Positions 47,483 to 56,492 of a stretch of 64,000 nucleotides of DNA are shown here, in pieces. The position numbers were made by a program, and so were the translations under genes. The notes under the pieces are model-generated. The model saw nothing but the letters and a program-made list of their open reading frames with translations. It was not told the DNA's origin and made no database searches. Location of the stretch: the NCBI RefSeq assembly GCF_046507575.1, contig NZ_JBKFEY010000008.1, positions 1-64,000 on the forward strand, in the 5' to 3' direction. Position 1 is the stretch's first letter, and each line of letters opens with the position of its first letter. Source of the stretch: Pontitalea aquivivens (lineage in GTDB: Bacteria; Pseudomonadota; Alphaproteobacteria; Rhodobacterales; Rhodobacteraceae).

Positions 47483-48601
47483 ATGACCCAGCCCCCCCGT
47501 CCCGCCGCAGGCCCCCGCCCCATGCCCGAGGCGCCGCGCCTTGAAGTGCAGGGGCTGGTGCGCCGCTTCGGCGGGCAGACCGTTGTCGATGACGTCTCGT
47601 TCTCGATCCCGGCGGGGCAGGTGACCTGCCTGCTGGGCCCGTCTGGCTGCGGCAAATCGACCACGCTGCGCCTGATCGCGGGCGTCGACATGCAGGACGA
47701 AGGGCGCATCTTCGTCGATGGCAATCTGGTCTGCGATACGGTCTTCCGCGTCCCGCCGGAACGGCGCGCGATCGGGCTGATGTTTCAGGATTTCGCGCTG
47801 TTCCCGCATCTGTCGGTGGCCGACAACGTGGCTTTCGGGCTGACCGGCCCCCGGGCCGGGAAACGCACCCGGGTCGAGGAGTTGCTGGCCCGGGTGCATC
47901 TGTCGCGCCACATCGACAGCTTTCCCCATGCGCTGTCGGGGGGCGAACAGCAGCGCGTGGCGCTGGCGCGCGCCCTGGCGCCGCGGCCGCGCATCCTGTT
48001 GATGGACGAACCCTTCTCGGGGCTGGATGAGCGGCTGCGCGACGGCATCCGCGATGAAACGCTGGCGCTGTTGAAAGAGGAAGGCACCGCGGTCCTGCTG
48101 GTGACGCATGAACCGCATGAGGCGATGCGCATGGCCGACCAGATCCTGCTGATGCGCGGCGGGCGTATCGTGCAGCGCGGCGCACCCTACAACCTCTACA
48201 ACGCCCCCATCGACCGCGCGGCGGCGGCCTTCTTTTCGGATATCAACGTGATCCCGGCCACAGTCCGGGGCGCGCTGACCCGGACCCCGTTTGGTGAATT
48301 CCTGACCCCGGGCCACCCCGATGGCACACCGGTCGACATCGTGATCCGCCCGCAGCACCTGAAAATCGATTTCGACCGCGCCGGGCGCGGTCCGAACCCG
48401 ACACCACAGGATGGAACGCCTGCCCGCGGGGTGGTGCAACGCGCACGTTTCATGGGGCGCGAAAGCCTTGTGGAATTCGTGATGGATTTCGACGGATCGG
48501 TGCTGAAGACGACCGTGCCGAATGTCTTTCTGCCGAAAGCCGGCACGCCGATGTGGCTGATGATCCGTCGCGACCGCTGTTTCGTGTTCCCGCGCACATA
48601 G
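47483..48601 (+). CDS. Fbp/Pot-type ABC ATPase
   Basis: 372 residues: Walker A GPSGCGKST, Q-loop QDFALFPHL, signature LSGGEQQRVALARAL, Walker B ILLMDEPFSGLD, switch VTHEPHEA. A TOBE-type C-terminal extension follows (about 265-372). It resembles the ATPases of iron(III) or polyamine/putrescine importers. No permease or binding protein is nearby, so it is orphan here and the substrate is unassigned. Start at MTQPPR chosen by position; a shorter start at MPEAPR is possible. Confidence 0.88.
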   Translation: MTQPPRPAAGPRPMPEAPRLEVQGLVRRFGGQTVVDDVSFSIPAGQVTCLLGPSGCGKSTTLRLIAGVDMQDEGRIFVDGNLVCDTVFRVPPERRAIGLMFQDFALFPHLSVADNVAFGLTGPRAGKRTRVEELLARVHLSRHIDSFPHALSGGEQQRVALARALAPRPRILLMDEPFSGLDERLRDGIRDETLALLKEEGTAVLLVTHEPHEAMRMADQILLMRGGRIVQRGAPYNLYNAPIDRAAAAFFSDINVIPATVRGALTRTPFGEFLTPGHPDGTPVDIVIRPQHLKIDFDRAGRGPNPTPQDGTPARGVVQRARFMGRESLVEFVMDFDGSVLKTTVPNVFLPKAGTPMWLMIRRDRCFVFPRT

Positions 48602-48615
48602 GGGGCGCTGCCCCC
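48601..48615 (+). terminator. Hairpin at the ABC ATPase stop
   Basis: GGGGGC-GCT-GCCCCC overlaps the stop region of the ATPase gene. A second small stem TTGGCGC-TGT-GCGCCAA follows at 48618-48634. Both lead into repeat copies b and c. Confidence 0.45.
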
Positions 48616-48638
48616 TCTTGGCGCTGTGCGCCAATTCA

Positions 48639-48724
48639 CCCCCGGGATATTTGGACAAAGCCGAAGGACAGATCGCGCCCGGGCCGCAGCTTGCATTTTC
48701 GGCTTTGCGAAAATATCCCGGGGG
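48639..48724. repeat. Composite repeat copies b and c, inverted pair
   Basis: Copy b (48639-48665, CCCCCGGGATATTTGGACAA then AGCCGAA) and copy c (48698-48724, the same box reverse-complemented) are 33 bp apart, arms matching at about 24 of 27 positions. Copy c is followed by GGGGGC-AGA-GCCCCC at 48742-48756. Between ATPase and DUF1289 gene, converging on both. Confidence 0.85.
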
Positions 48725-48764
48725 ACGCGCGGCACGCGCGCGGGGGCAGAGCCCCCGTTCCGCG

Positions 48765-49007
48765 TTACCCGGTCCCGACCCGGCCGGCATGGCCACCCCG
48801 TCGCCGCTGCAGGCGGGGGGCGCGACCGGGCAATTCGTCCATGATCCGGCGCCGGGTCTGTGGCGACATGCTGCCCCAGCGGCCGATTTCCTCGATCGTG
48901 CGGAAGCATCCCACGCAGATTCGCTCGACCGGATGCACCGCGCATAGCCTGACGCAGGGGCTTTCGATTTCGGGCCGGGTCCAGAGGCTGTCGGTCGTGT
49001 CGGTCAT
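48765..49007 (-). CDS. DUF1289 small protein
   Basis: 80 residues, four Cys arranged as C18, C22, C31, C34 (SPCVRLCAVHPVERICVGCFRT), the DUF1289 signature, which probably binds a metal. Its start overlaps ruvX by 4 bp (49004-49007). The role is unknown; the ccmI-ruvX-DUF1289 order is typical of the group. Confidence 0.9.
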   Translation of the reverse strand: MTDTTDSLWTRPEIESPCVRLCAVHPVERICVGCFRTIEEIGRWGSMSPQTRRRIMDELPGRAPRLQRRRGGHAGRVGTG

Positions 49008-49477
49008 CGCTGTCCCATATAAGCCAGACGGTCCAGGGCGCCTTGCAGGATAAACCCGGCGGCGACATGGTCGATCACCTCGGCGCGACGTTTTCGGGAC
49101 ATATCCGCCTCGAGCATCGCGCGTTCGGCGGCAACGGTCGACAGCCGTTCATCCCAGAATCCGATCGGCAGCGGGGTGAGCTTTTCCAGATTGCGCGCGA
49201 AGGCGCGGGTCGACTGGCAGCGCGGGCCTTCGCTGCCGTCCATGTTCATCGGCAGGCCAAGGATCAGGCCCCGGATGTCGCGTTCGGCCACGATCTTCAG
49301 CAGCGCCTGCGCATCGAGCGTGAATTTCTCGCGCCGGATCGTGGTCAGGGGCGAGGCAACGCTGCGCAGCCCATCCGACACCGCCACGCCGATCGTCCTG
49401 GTGCCCAGATCAAGCCCCGCGACGGCCCCGGTGCGGGGCAGGGCGGCGGCGAAATCCTCAATCGAGGTGCAGATCAC
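49004..49477 (-). CDS. ruvX: Putative pre-16S rRNA nuclease RuvX/YqgF
   Basis: 157 residues from a GTG start (MICTSIEDF) that overlaps the ccmI stop as GTGA. The RNase H fold is clear: GLDLGTRTIGVAVSD, GLILGLPMNMDGSEG, GFWDERLSTVAAERAM, DHVAAGFILQGALD. The family processes 16S rRNA 5' ends or resolves Holliday-like structures. The frame is open further upstream but this sequence is not conserved. Confidence 0.92.
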   Translation of the reverse strand: MICTSIEDFAAALPRTGAVAGLDLGTRTIGVAVSDGLRSVASPLTTIRREKFTLDAQALLKIVAERDIRGLILGLPMNMDGSEGPRCQSTRAFARNLEKLTPLPIGFWDERLSTVAAERAMLEADMSRKRRAEVIDHVAAGFILQGALDRLAYMGQR

Positions 49478-50985
49478 TCGTCCAGCCCCGCGGCCCGGGC
49501 GGCGGCGCGGATCTGTTCCAACGCGGCCGGATCGGCGGCCAACGCGGCACTGGCCGCGGCCAATGCGGCGCGCGCGCGGGCCGTTTCGCCCAGAATTCCC
49601 AGCGATGAGATCAGCCGCGCCCATTCCCCCGCGTTGCCACCTTCGGCCAGCAGGCGGTCTTCCAGCCCCGCGACCATGCCCTGGATCATCTCTTGCCGCT
49701 CGGCCTCGGTCATCGCGCTGGCCGCCTGCATCTCGGCCGCGCCGGGCCCGGGCAGGGCGGGCAGCGCGGGGCCGGGCGGGGTGCCGGCATTGGCGGCGCG
49801 GATCAGCGCCAGATCCTCGGGGCGCTGGGCGAACAGGGTTTCGGCCTCGCCCAGAACGGCATCGGCGCGCGCCCCGTCGTCCAGCAGGCGCAGGGCCGCC
49901 AGAAGCTGCGCCCAGTCCTGCGCCGTCCCGCCCTGTTGCGCCAGCCGCGCGTTCAGCGCCTCAAGGCCCGGGCGCAGCGCGGCTTCGCGCGCATCGGGCG
50001 GCAATTGCAGGGCGCCGGCCAGATCCAGCGCCGCGCCGGCGCGCGGGGCGGGCGGGGTATAGTCGGCCTCACCCGCAAGCCAGGCCAGCGCGGGGATATT
50101 GGCCAGGATCTGCGGCACCCATGGCGCATCCGCCGTGCTTTCGCGCAGCAGCCCATCCCAGATCCGGAAGGCGCGGTCGCCGCGCCCGTTCTGCGCCATC
50201 ATCAGCCCGACGTAATAGCGCGCAAGCCCGTCGCCCGGGTCAAGCGCCAGCGCGCGGCCCAGCGCGCCCTCGGCCTCGGCGGTGACGACGCCACCGGCGG
50301 CGACCACCATCAGCTCGGCCAGCCGGGCATGATCCTCGGCGCTCGCCGCATCCCCCTTCAGCGCGACCAGCCGCCGCTGCGCTTCCCATGCGGCGCGGTA
50401 ATTGCCCATGTTCGCCTCATTGCGGGCCAGCAGCGCCAGACCTTCCAGATCATTGGGGCGCTGCGCGACGACCGCGCGCAGCCGTTCCATCAGGGTGTTG
50501 AACTGCGGGTCGGGTTCGGGCAGGGGGCCGCGCGCGGCCGTGGCGGTCTGCTCGGCCGCGTCCTGCGTGGGGCGGTTGTCGTAAAGCTCTTGCGCCATGT
50601 CGATGCGCAGCGCCAGCGGCAGGTCGGGATAGCCCGGCGCGCCCAGCCGCTGATAGAGCCAGAACGACCCGCCCAGCACCACCGCCGCCGCCAGCGCCGC
50701 CGTCAGCGTCAGCCCCCGGGACGCACGCGCCGCCACCTGCCCGGCCTGGACGGCGCGGTCCGCCTCCAGCACCCGGCGCGAGATTTCCAGCCGCAGCCGC
50801 TCTGCCTCATCGCGCGCCAGCACGCCGCGCGCCAGATCGCGTTCCACATCGCGCAACTGGTCGCGATAGACCCGCAGGTCATAGGCGGCCGAGGGTTCGG
50901 CCCCGCTGCGCCCCCGCCAGAGCGCAAGCCCCAGCAACAGCGCGATCAATGCGGCAAGCGCGGCGGTGATGATCCAGAACAGCAT
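49474..50985 (-). CDS. ccmI: c-type cytochrome biogenesis protein CcmI
   Basis: 503 residues from MLFWII, after AAGGAG. TM helix at 2-24 and a second at about 92-113 separate a cytoplasmic leucine-rich linker (YRDQLRDVERDLARGVLARDEAERLRLEI) from a large periplasmic TPR-rich region. It holds apocytochrome c for haem ligation by CcmFH. Next genes on this strand, ruvX and DUF1289, are coupled. Confidence 0.9.
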   Translation of the reverse strand: MLFWIITAALAALIALLLGLALWRGRSGAEPSAAYDLRVYRDQLRDVERDLARGVLARDEAERLRLEISRRVLEADRAVQAGQVAARASRGLTLTAALAAAVVLGGSFWLYQRLGAPGYPDLPLALRIDMAQELYDNRPTQDAAEQTATAARGPLPEPDPQFNTLMERLRAVVAQRPNDLEGLALLARNEANMGNYRAAWEAQRRLVALKGDAASAEDHARLAELMVVAAGGVVTAEAEGALGRALALDPGDGLARYYVGLMMAQNGRGDRAFRIWDGLLRESTADAPWVPQILANIPALAWLAGEADYTPPAPRAGAALDLAGALQLPPDAREAALRPGLEALNARLAQQGGTAQDWAQLLAALRLLDDGARADAVLGEAETLFAQRPEDLALIRAANAGTPPGPALPALPGPGAAEMQAASAMTEAERQEMIQGMVAGLEDRLLAEGGNAGEWARLISSLGILGETARARAALAAASAALAADPAALEQIRAAARAAGLDE

Positions 50986-51238
50986 GGCGTCTCCTTGTGC
51001 TGCACCCATTTAGGCCGCTTGCGCCGCGGGAAAAAGCCCAATGCCGCGGGATGGAGCGCCATGTCGCAGGGCGTGGACGGATTTTTTGACGAAATCTGGG
51101 GGGCAAATGCCGTCCGGGGGCTGGAAATTGGCCCCCGCCCGGGTCCATCAATGATGCAAGCGCCGGGCGGGCGCGGGGATTCGCGCGCCCGGCAAGACCA
51201 CCCGCCCGGGCCCGCCCGGGCCCCAGCAGGAGCGCCGC
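50986..51238. other. Promoter region upstream of soxBDAG
   Basis: 253 bases between divergent ccmI and soxB. It is GC-rich with the hairpin-like GGGCGGG/CCCGCCC elements. No gene is supported. No confident -35/-10 pair seen. Confidence 0.35.
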
Positions 51239-52492
51239 ATGGCCCAGAGACGCTATTCCCTGTTCGCCGTCGCGCGCGAGGCGATGCGTTTCCATTCCGG
51301 ATGGGAACGCGCCTGGACCTCGCCCGAGCCGAAGAAACGCTATGACGTGATCGTGGTGGGGGCGGGCGGCCATGGGCTGGCCACGGCCTATTACCTGGGC
51401 AGGAACCACGGCATCCGCAACATCGCGGTCGTCGAAAAGGGCTGGCTGGGCGGTGGGAACACCGGGCGCAACACCACCATCATCCGCTCGAACTACCTGC
51501 AGGATCCTTCGGCGGCGCTGTATGAAAAGGCCCGTTCGCTTTACGAAGACCTCAGCCAGGATCTGAACTACAACGTGATGTTCAGCCCCCGCGGCCTTCT
51601 GATGCTGGCGCAGACCGAACATGAGGTGCGCGGCTACAAGCGCACCGTCCATGCCAACACCCTGCAAGGCGTCGAAACCGAATGGATCGGCCCCGAACGC
51701 GTCAGGGACCTGGTGCCGATCATCAACATCGACGGTCCCCGCTACCCGGTGCTGGGCGCGCTCTATCAGGCGCGTGGCGGCACCGCGCGCCATGACGCCG
51801 TCGCCTGGGGCTATGCGCGGGCCTGTTCGGCCATGGGCATGGACATCATCCAGCAATGCGAGGTGACCGGCATCCGCACCGCGGGCGGCCAGGTGCAGGG
51901 CATCGACACCACCAGGGGCGCGATCGATTGCGACAAGCTGGCCATCGTCGTCGCCGGCCATTCCTCGGTGCTGGCCGAAATGGCGGGCTTCCGCCTGCCG
52001 ATTGAATCGATGGCCCTGCAGGCGCTTGTTTCCGAACCGATCAAGCCCTGCATGGATGTCGTGGTCATGGCCAACACCGTGCATGGCTACATGTCGCAAT
52101 CCGACAAGGGCGAAATGGTGATCGGCGGCGGCACCGACGGGTTCAACAACTACACCCAGCGCGGCTCTTGGCAGCATATCGAGGAAACCGTCCGCGCCCT
52201 GATCGAGACCTTCCCGATGATCTCGCGGCTCAAGATGCTGCGGCAATGGGGCGGCATCGTCGACATGACCGGCGACCGCTCGCCGATCCTGTCCTCCACC
52301 CCGGTCGGGAACATCTTCGTCAACTGCGGCTGGGGCACCGGCGGGTTCAAGGCGATCCCGGGCTCTGGCTGGGCGATGGCCGATCTGGTCGCGCGCGGCC
52401 AGCCCGGGCCGCTGGCCGCCGATTTCGGCCTCAACCGTTTCCGCGAAGGCCGGTTCATCGACGAATCCGTCGCCGCCGGCGTCGCCCACTAA
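51239..52492 (+). CDS. soxB: Sarcosine oxidase beta subunit
   Basis: 417 residues. FAD-binding motif VIVVGAGGHGLATAYYLGRNHG at about 37-58, the GNTGRNTTIIRSNYL segment, and RHDAVAW with a His near residue 185 in the position where this family attaches FMN covalently. The C-terminal GWGTGGFKAIPGSGWAMADL is typical. With SoxD, SoxA and SoxG it forms the heterotetrameric oxidase that demethylates sarcosine to glycine, with tetrahydrofolate accepting the one-carbon unit. First gene of the operon. Confidence 0.95.
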   Translation: MAQRRYSLFAVAREAMRFHSGWERAWTSPEPKKRYDVIVVGAGGHGLATAYYLGRNHGIRNIAVVEKGWLGGGNTGRNTTIIRSNYLQDPSAALYEKARSLYEDLSQDLNYNVMFSPRGLLMLAQTEHEVRGYKRTVHANTLQGVETEWIGPERVRDLVPIINIDGPRYPVLGALYQARGGTARHDAVAWGYARACSAMGMDIIQQCEVTGIRTAGGQVQGIDTTRGAIDCDKLAIVVAGHSSVLAEMAGFRLPIESMALQALVSEPIKPCMDVVVMANTVHGYMSQSDKGEMVIGGGTDGFNNYTQRGSWQHIEETVRALIETFPMISRLKMLRQWGGIVDMTGDRSPILSSTPVGNIFVNCGWGTGGFKAIPGSGWAMADLVARGQPGPLAADFGLNRFREGRFIDESVAAGVAH

Positions 52493-52510
52493 GGAAGAAC
52501 ACCGATGCCG

Positions 52511-52558
52511 CTTCTTCTTGGTCGAAATACTCCGGGGGTCCGGGGGCGGCGCCCCCGG
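52511..52558 (-). repeat. Composite repeat variant copy f inside sox operon
   Basis: CTTCTTCTTGGTCGAAATAC followed by TCCGGGGG (52511-52538) and hairpin CCGGGGGC-GGC-GCCCCCGG (52540-52558). It lies in the 92-bp gap between soxB and soxD. The box is a variant of the other copies, with AAGAAGAAG replacing CAAAGCCGAA. Confidence 0.7.
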
Positions 52559-52584
52559 CCTCGTCATCCGAAAGGCGGATTGCC

Positions 52585-52908
52585 ATGCTGACCCTGACCT
52601 GCCCCTGTTGCGGCGTGAAGGCCGAGGAAACCGAACTCGCCCCCGGCGGCGAGGCGCATCTCAGGCGTTTCGGCCCCGGATCCTCGGACGAGGATTTCGA
52701 ATCCTACCTCTTCGCCCGGAAAAATCCCAGGGGCGTGCATTTCGAACGCTGGCGCCATGCCTATGGCTGCGGCAAGTGGTTTCTGGCCGCGCGCTGCACC
52801 GCCACGCTTGAGGTCTTTGGCACCTATCCCGCCCAGACCCCGGCGCCGCCCGCCGATATCCTCGCCGCCATCAAGTCCAGGCGCCCCGATTGGGAGGGCT
52901 ACAAGTGA
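52585..52908 (+). CDS. soxD: Sarcosine oxidase delta subunit
   Basis: 107 residues. Zn-binding Cys/His pattern: TCPCCG near 6-10 and RHAYGCGKWF with Cys near 63, as expected for SoxD. KNPRGVHFERWRHAYGCG is highly conserved. It overlaps soxA by GTGA. It binds Zn and assists assembly of the oxidase tetramer. Confidence 0.95.
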   Translation: MLTLTCPCCGVKAEETELAPGGEAHLRRFGPGSSDEDFESYLFARKNPRGVHFERWRHAYGCGKWFLAARCTATLEVFGTYPAQTPAPPADILAAIKSRRPDWEGYK

Positions 52909-55862
52909 GCACCCGACTGTCCCGTGGCGGCCGTCTGATCGACCGCACCAAACCGCTGGCCTTCACCTTCAACGGCAAGCGCCTGCGCGGCTTTGCCGGC
53001 GACACGCTGGCCTCGGCGCTGCTGGGCGCCGATCAGATGCTGGTGGGCCGGTCCTTCAAGTACCACCGCCCGCGCGGCATCGTCGCCAGCGGGGTCGAGG
53101 AACCGAACGCCCTGCTGGGCCTTGGCGCCGGGGCGCGGTTCGAACCCGACCAGCGCGCCACCACGACCGAACTGTTCGAGGGCGCCGATGCCGCCAGCCA
53201 GAACCACTGGCCCAGCCTCGATTTCGACGTGGGCGTGGTGAACAACTGGGCCTATCGCTTCCTGCCGGCGGGTTTCTACTACAAGACCTTCATGTTTCCC
53301 CGCGTCGCCTGGAAACATCTGTTCGAGCCGGTGATCCGCCGCTCGGCCGGGCTTGGCAAGGCCCCCGTCGATCGTGACGTGGACCGCTATGAACAGGCCT
53401 ATGCCTTCTGCGACGTTCTGGTCGCGGGCGGGGGCGTGGCTGGTCTTGCGGCGGCGTTGCAGGCGGCACGCGCGGGCAAGCGGGTGATGGTGCTGGAACA
53501 GACCCCGCACTGGGGGGGGCGCGCCCCGGTCGATGGCGGCACGGTGGATGGCCAGCCCGTTGCGGATTGGGTCAAGGTCGCCTTGCAAGCCCTTGAATCA
53601 ATGAAAAATGTTACCTTGCACAATCGCTGTATGGTGGCGGGCGTGCATGACCATGGCTATGTGCTGGGCTATGAGCGCGTGGCCGATCACGCCCCGGGCG
53701 ATGGCCGCCCGCGCCACCGGCTGTGGCGCATCCGGGCGGGGGAAATCATCTCGGCCAGCGGCGCGATCGAACGCCCGCTGGCCTTCGCGGGCAATGATGT
53801 TCCGGGCGTGATGCTGGCCTCGGCGGTGCGCGATTACCTGGTCAACTGGGCCGTCAGCCCCGGCGACCGCACGGTGATCGTGACCAACAATGACGACGCC
53901 TATCGCACCGCCCTTGCGCTGCTCGACGCGGGCCTGATCGTGGCGGCGATCGTCGATGCGCGCGCCCTGGCGACCGGTGATCTGGTGCAAGAGGCCCGCG
54001 CCCGTGGCATCCGCGTGCTGGAAGGCCGCGGCATCGCCAGGGTGAAGGGCACCAAACGGGTGACCGGCGTGCAGATCTGCGCGCAGGCGGGCGAGGGCGC
54101 GGCGCTGGAGGATATCGCCTGTGACTGCGTGGCCATGTCGGGCGGCTGGTCGCCGGTGGTGCATCTGTGGTCGCATTGCGGCGGCAAGCTGATCTGGGAT
54201 GAGGCGCGGGCCTGTTTCCGCCCCGATCCCGCCCGCCCGCCGACCGGCGATCAGGGCCAGCCGATGGTGCGGGCCGCGGGTGCGGCCAATGGCGCGCTGA
54301 CCCTGGCGGAGGTGCTGGCCGATGCCGATGGCCCTGCGGCGCAGGCCCCCGCCGAGGGTCCGATCGCCCCGGTCTGGGTGATGCCGCAGGGCGCGCCCGA
54401 TGCGCTGCGCTTCAAGGCTTTCCTGGATTACCAGAACGATGTGAAGGTATCCGACGTGCAGCTGGCCGCGCGCGAGGGGTATACCTCGGTCGAACATACC
54501 AAACGCTACACCACGCTGGGCATGGCCACAGATCAGGGCAAGCTAAGCAACATCAACGGCCTGGCGGTGCTTTCTGATGCATTGGGCCAGCCGATCCCGG
54601 CGACCGGCACCACCACCTTCCGCCCGCCCTATGAACCGATCAGCTTCGGCGCCATCGCCGGCGAGGCGCGGGGCGAAATCTTTCAGCCGCTGCGCCGCAC
54701 CCCGATGCATGACTGGCACGCCACCCACGGCGCGCATTGGGAACCCGTGGGCCTGTGGCGCCGGCCCTATTGCTACCTGCGCACGGGCGAGGGCATGCAG
54801 GACGCGGTTCGCCGCGAAATCCGCAACACCCGCAACGCGGTCGGATTGCTGGATGCCTCGACGCTGGGCAAGATCGTGGTCAGGGGGCCGGACGCGGGCC
54901 GCTTCCTCGACATGATGTATACCAACCTGATGTCCACCCTGCCGGTCGGCAAATGCCGCTATGGGCTGATGTGCAACGAAAACGGCTTCCTGATGGATGA
55001 CGGGGTCGTGGTGCGCCTGTCCGAGGACAGCTGGCTGTGCCACACCACCTCGGGCGGGGCGGACCGCATCCATGCCCATATGGAGGACTGGCTGCAGTGC
55101 GAATGGTGGGACTGGAAGGTCTATACCGCCAACCTGACCGAACAGTTCGCACAGGTCGCTGTCGTCGGCCCGAACGCCCGCAAGCTTCTGGAACGCCTGG
55201 GCGGGATGGATGTGTCGAAAGAGGCGCTGCCCTTCATGACCTGGGCCGAGGGCACGCTGGGCGGGGTCCGGGCGCGGGTGTTCCGCATCAGCTTTTCGGG
55301 GGAATTGTCCTATGAAATCGCGGTGCCGGCGTCCGAAGGCATGGCCTTCTGGACCCGGCTGCTGGAGCTCGGGGCCGATCTGGGCGTCATGCCCTACGGG
55401 ACCGAGGCGCTGCATGTGATGCGCGCCGAAAAGGGCTTTATCATGATCGGGGATGAAACCGACGGCACGGTGATCCCGCAGGACCTGGGCCTTGGCTGGG
55501 CAATTTCCAAAAAGAAGGCCGATTATATCGGCAAGCGCGCGCAGGAACGCAGCCACATGGCCAGCCCCGACCGCTGGCAGCTGGTGGGGCTGGAAACGCT
55601 GGACGGATCGGTCCTGCCCGATGGCGTCCATGCGGTGGCGCCGGGGCACAATCCCAATGGCCAGCGCAATGTGCAGGGGCGGGTCACGTCGACCTATTTC
55701 TCGCCCACGCTGAACAAGGGCATTGCCATGGGGCTGGTCCATCGCGGCCCGGCCCGGATGGGCGAGGTGCTGGATTTCCCGGTGGGGGCTGACAAGGTGG
55801 TGCAGGCGCGGATCGTCGATCCGGTCTTTTACGACAAGGAAGGGGAGAAGCCGAATGTCTGA
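52905..55862 (+). CDS. soxA: Sarcosine oxidase alpha subunit
   Basis: 985 residues with GTG start at 52905. N-terminal ferredoxin-like segment (about 10-100: FTFNGKRLRGFAGDTLASALLG), NAD+-binding Rossmann DVLVAGGGVAGLAAALQAARAGK near 165, and a C-terminal aminomethyltransferase-like (GcvT) domain from about 600, ending near EGEKPNV. NAD+ tightly bound, folate chemistry at the C-terminal domain. It overlaps soxG by 8 bp. Full length. Confidence 0.95.
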   Translation: MSTRLSRGGRLIDRTKPLAFTFNGKRLRGFAGDTLASALLGADQMLVGRSFKYHRPRGIVASGVEEPNALLGLGAGARFEPDQRATTTELFEGADAASQNHWPSLDFDVGVVNNWAYRFLPAGFYYKTFMFPRVAWKHLFEPVIRRSAGLGKAPVDRDVDRYEQAYAFCDVLVAGGGVAGLAAALQAARAGKRVMVLEQTPHWGGRAPVDGGTVDGQPVADWVKVALQALESMKNVTLHNRCMVAGVHDHGYVLGYERVADHAPGDGRPRHRLWRIRAGEIISASGAIERPLAFAGNDVPGVMLASAVRDYLVNWAVSPGDRTVIVTNNDDAYRTALALLDAGLIVAAIVDARALATGDLVQEARARGIRVLEGRGIARVKGTKRVTGVQICAQAGEGAALEDIACDCVAMSGGWSPVVHLWSHCGGKLIWDEARACFRPDPARPPTGDQGQPMVRAAGAANGALTLAEVLADADGPAAQAPAEGPIAPVWVMPQGAPDALRFKAFLDYQNDVKVSDVQLAAREGYTSVEHTKRYTTLGMATDQGKLSNINGLAVLSDALGQPIPATGTTTFRPPYEPISFGAIAGEARGEIFQPLRRTPMHDWHATHGAHWEPVGLWRRPYCYLRTGEGMQDAVRREIRNTRNAVGLLDASTLGKIVVRGPDAGRFLDMMYTNLMSTLPVGKCRYGLMCNENGFLMDDGVVVRLSEDSWLCHTTSGGADRIHAHMEDWLQCEWWDWKVYTANLTEQFAQVAVVGPNARKLLERLGGMDVSKEALPFMTWAEGTLGGVRARVFRISFSGELSYEIAVPASEGMAFWTRLLELGADLGVMPYGTEALHVMRAEKGFIMIGDETDGTVIPQDLGLGWAISKKKADYIGKRAQERSHMASPDRWQLVGLETLDGSVLPDGVHAVAPGHNPNGQRNVQGRVTSTYFSPTLNKGIAMGLVHRGPARMGEVLDFPVGADKVVQARIVDPVFYDKEGEKPNV

Positions 55863-56412
55863 CGCCGTCAGCGCCCTGAATGGCCGCAGCTTTGGGGGTT
55901 TTGCCCGCGTGGCCGAGGCGGGCTTGCAGGGGATGATCACCATCCGCTGCGACCTTGCATCAAAGGCGCTTGCCAAGGGGATGAAAGGCCTGGGCCTTTC
56001 CGTTCCGGCGCAGCGGCGCATCGTGACCGGGGGCGATCATGCCGCGCTGTGGATGTCGCCTGATGAACTGCTGGTGCTGGTGCCCTATGCGCAGGCGGCC
56101 GATACGGTGGCGGCGCTGGAAAAGGCGCTGGCCAAGGATCATGCGCTGATCAGCGACGTGTCGGATGCCCGGGCGATGTTCCGGGTTTCCGGCGCCAGGG
56201 CCGATCAGGTGCTGATGAAGCTCTGCCCGGTCGATTTCGCCACCCTTGCCCCGGATGAGGTGCGCCGCACCCGCGCGGCCCAGGTGGCCGCGGCGCTGTG
56301 GCGGTCGGGGGGGGATGAGGTCTCGGTGATCTGCTTCCGGTCGGTCGCCGGCTATGTCATGGGCATCCTTGAACATTCCGCACGGCCGGGATCGGAACTC
56401 TTTCCCGGCTGA
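55855..56412 (+). CDS. soxG: Sarcosine oxidase gamma subunit
   Basis: 185 residues from MSDAVS; the ATG overlaps the SoxA stop by 8 bp. The small GcvT-like subunit: IRCDLASKALAKGMKGL, LWMSPDELLVLVP, SDVSDARAMFRVSG, LCPVDF and FRSVAGYVMGILEH. It completes the heterotetramer. Last gene of the operon. Confidence 0.93.
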   Translation: MSDAVSALNGRSFGGFARVAEAGLQGMITIRCDLASKALAKGMKGLGLSVPAQRRIVTGGDHAALWMSPDELLVLVPYAQAADTVAALEKALAKDHALISDVSDARAMFRVSGARADQVLMKLCPVDFATLAPDEVRRTRAAQVAAALWRSGGDEVSVICFRSVAGYVMGILEHSARPGSELFPG

Positions 56413-56425
56413 TCGCCGCTTGCCC

Positions 56426-56455
56426 TTGACCTTGGGCCCCCCCGCCCTTCTATAG
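56426..56455 (+). promoter_or_regulatory. Promoter of sodB
   Basis: TTGACC (56426-56431) and CTATAG (56450-56455) with an 18-bp spacer, matching the alphaproteobacterial housekeeping sigma pattern, 37 bp before the start. GAAGGAA precedes the ATG. Confidence 0.6.
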
Positions 56456-56492
56456 GCATTGGAACAGGAACCCTTGCAGAAGGAACAGTGAA

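Noticed and set aside
48639..48724. Insertion sequence or MITE termini
   Set aside because: The inverted boxes flank only 32 bp, have no transposase and no visible target duplication; similar boxes occur singly elsewhere, so a repeat family is a better fit.
45806..48796. Minus-strand open frame of nearly 1000 codons
   Set aside because: It crosses the SDR and ABC ATPase genes on the opposite strand and the Hint gene in another frame; its translation is Arg/Gly/Ala-rich without domains.
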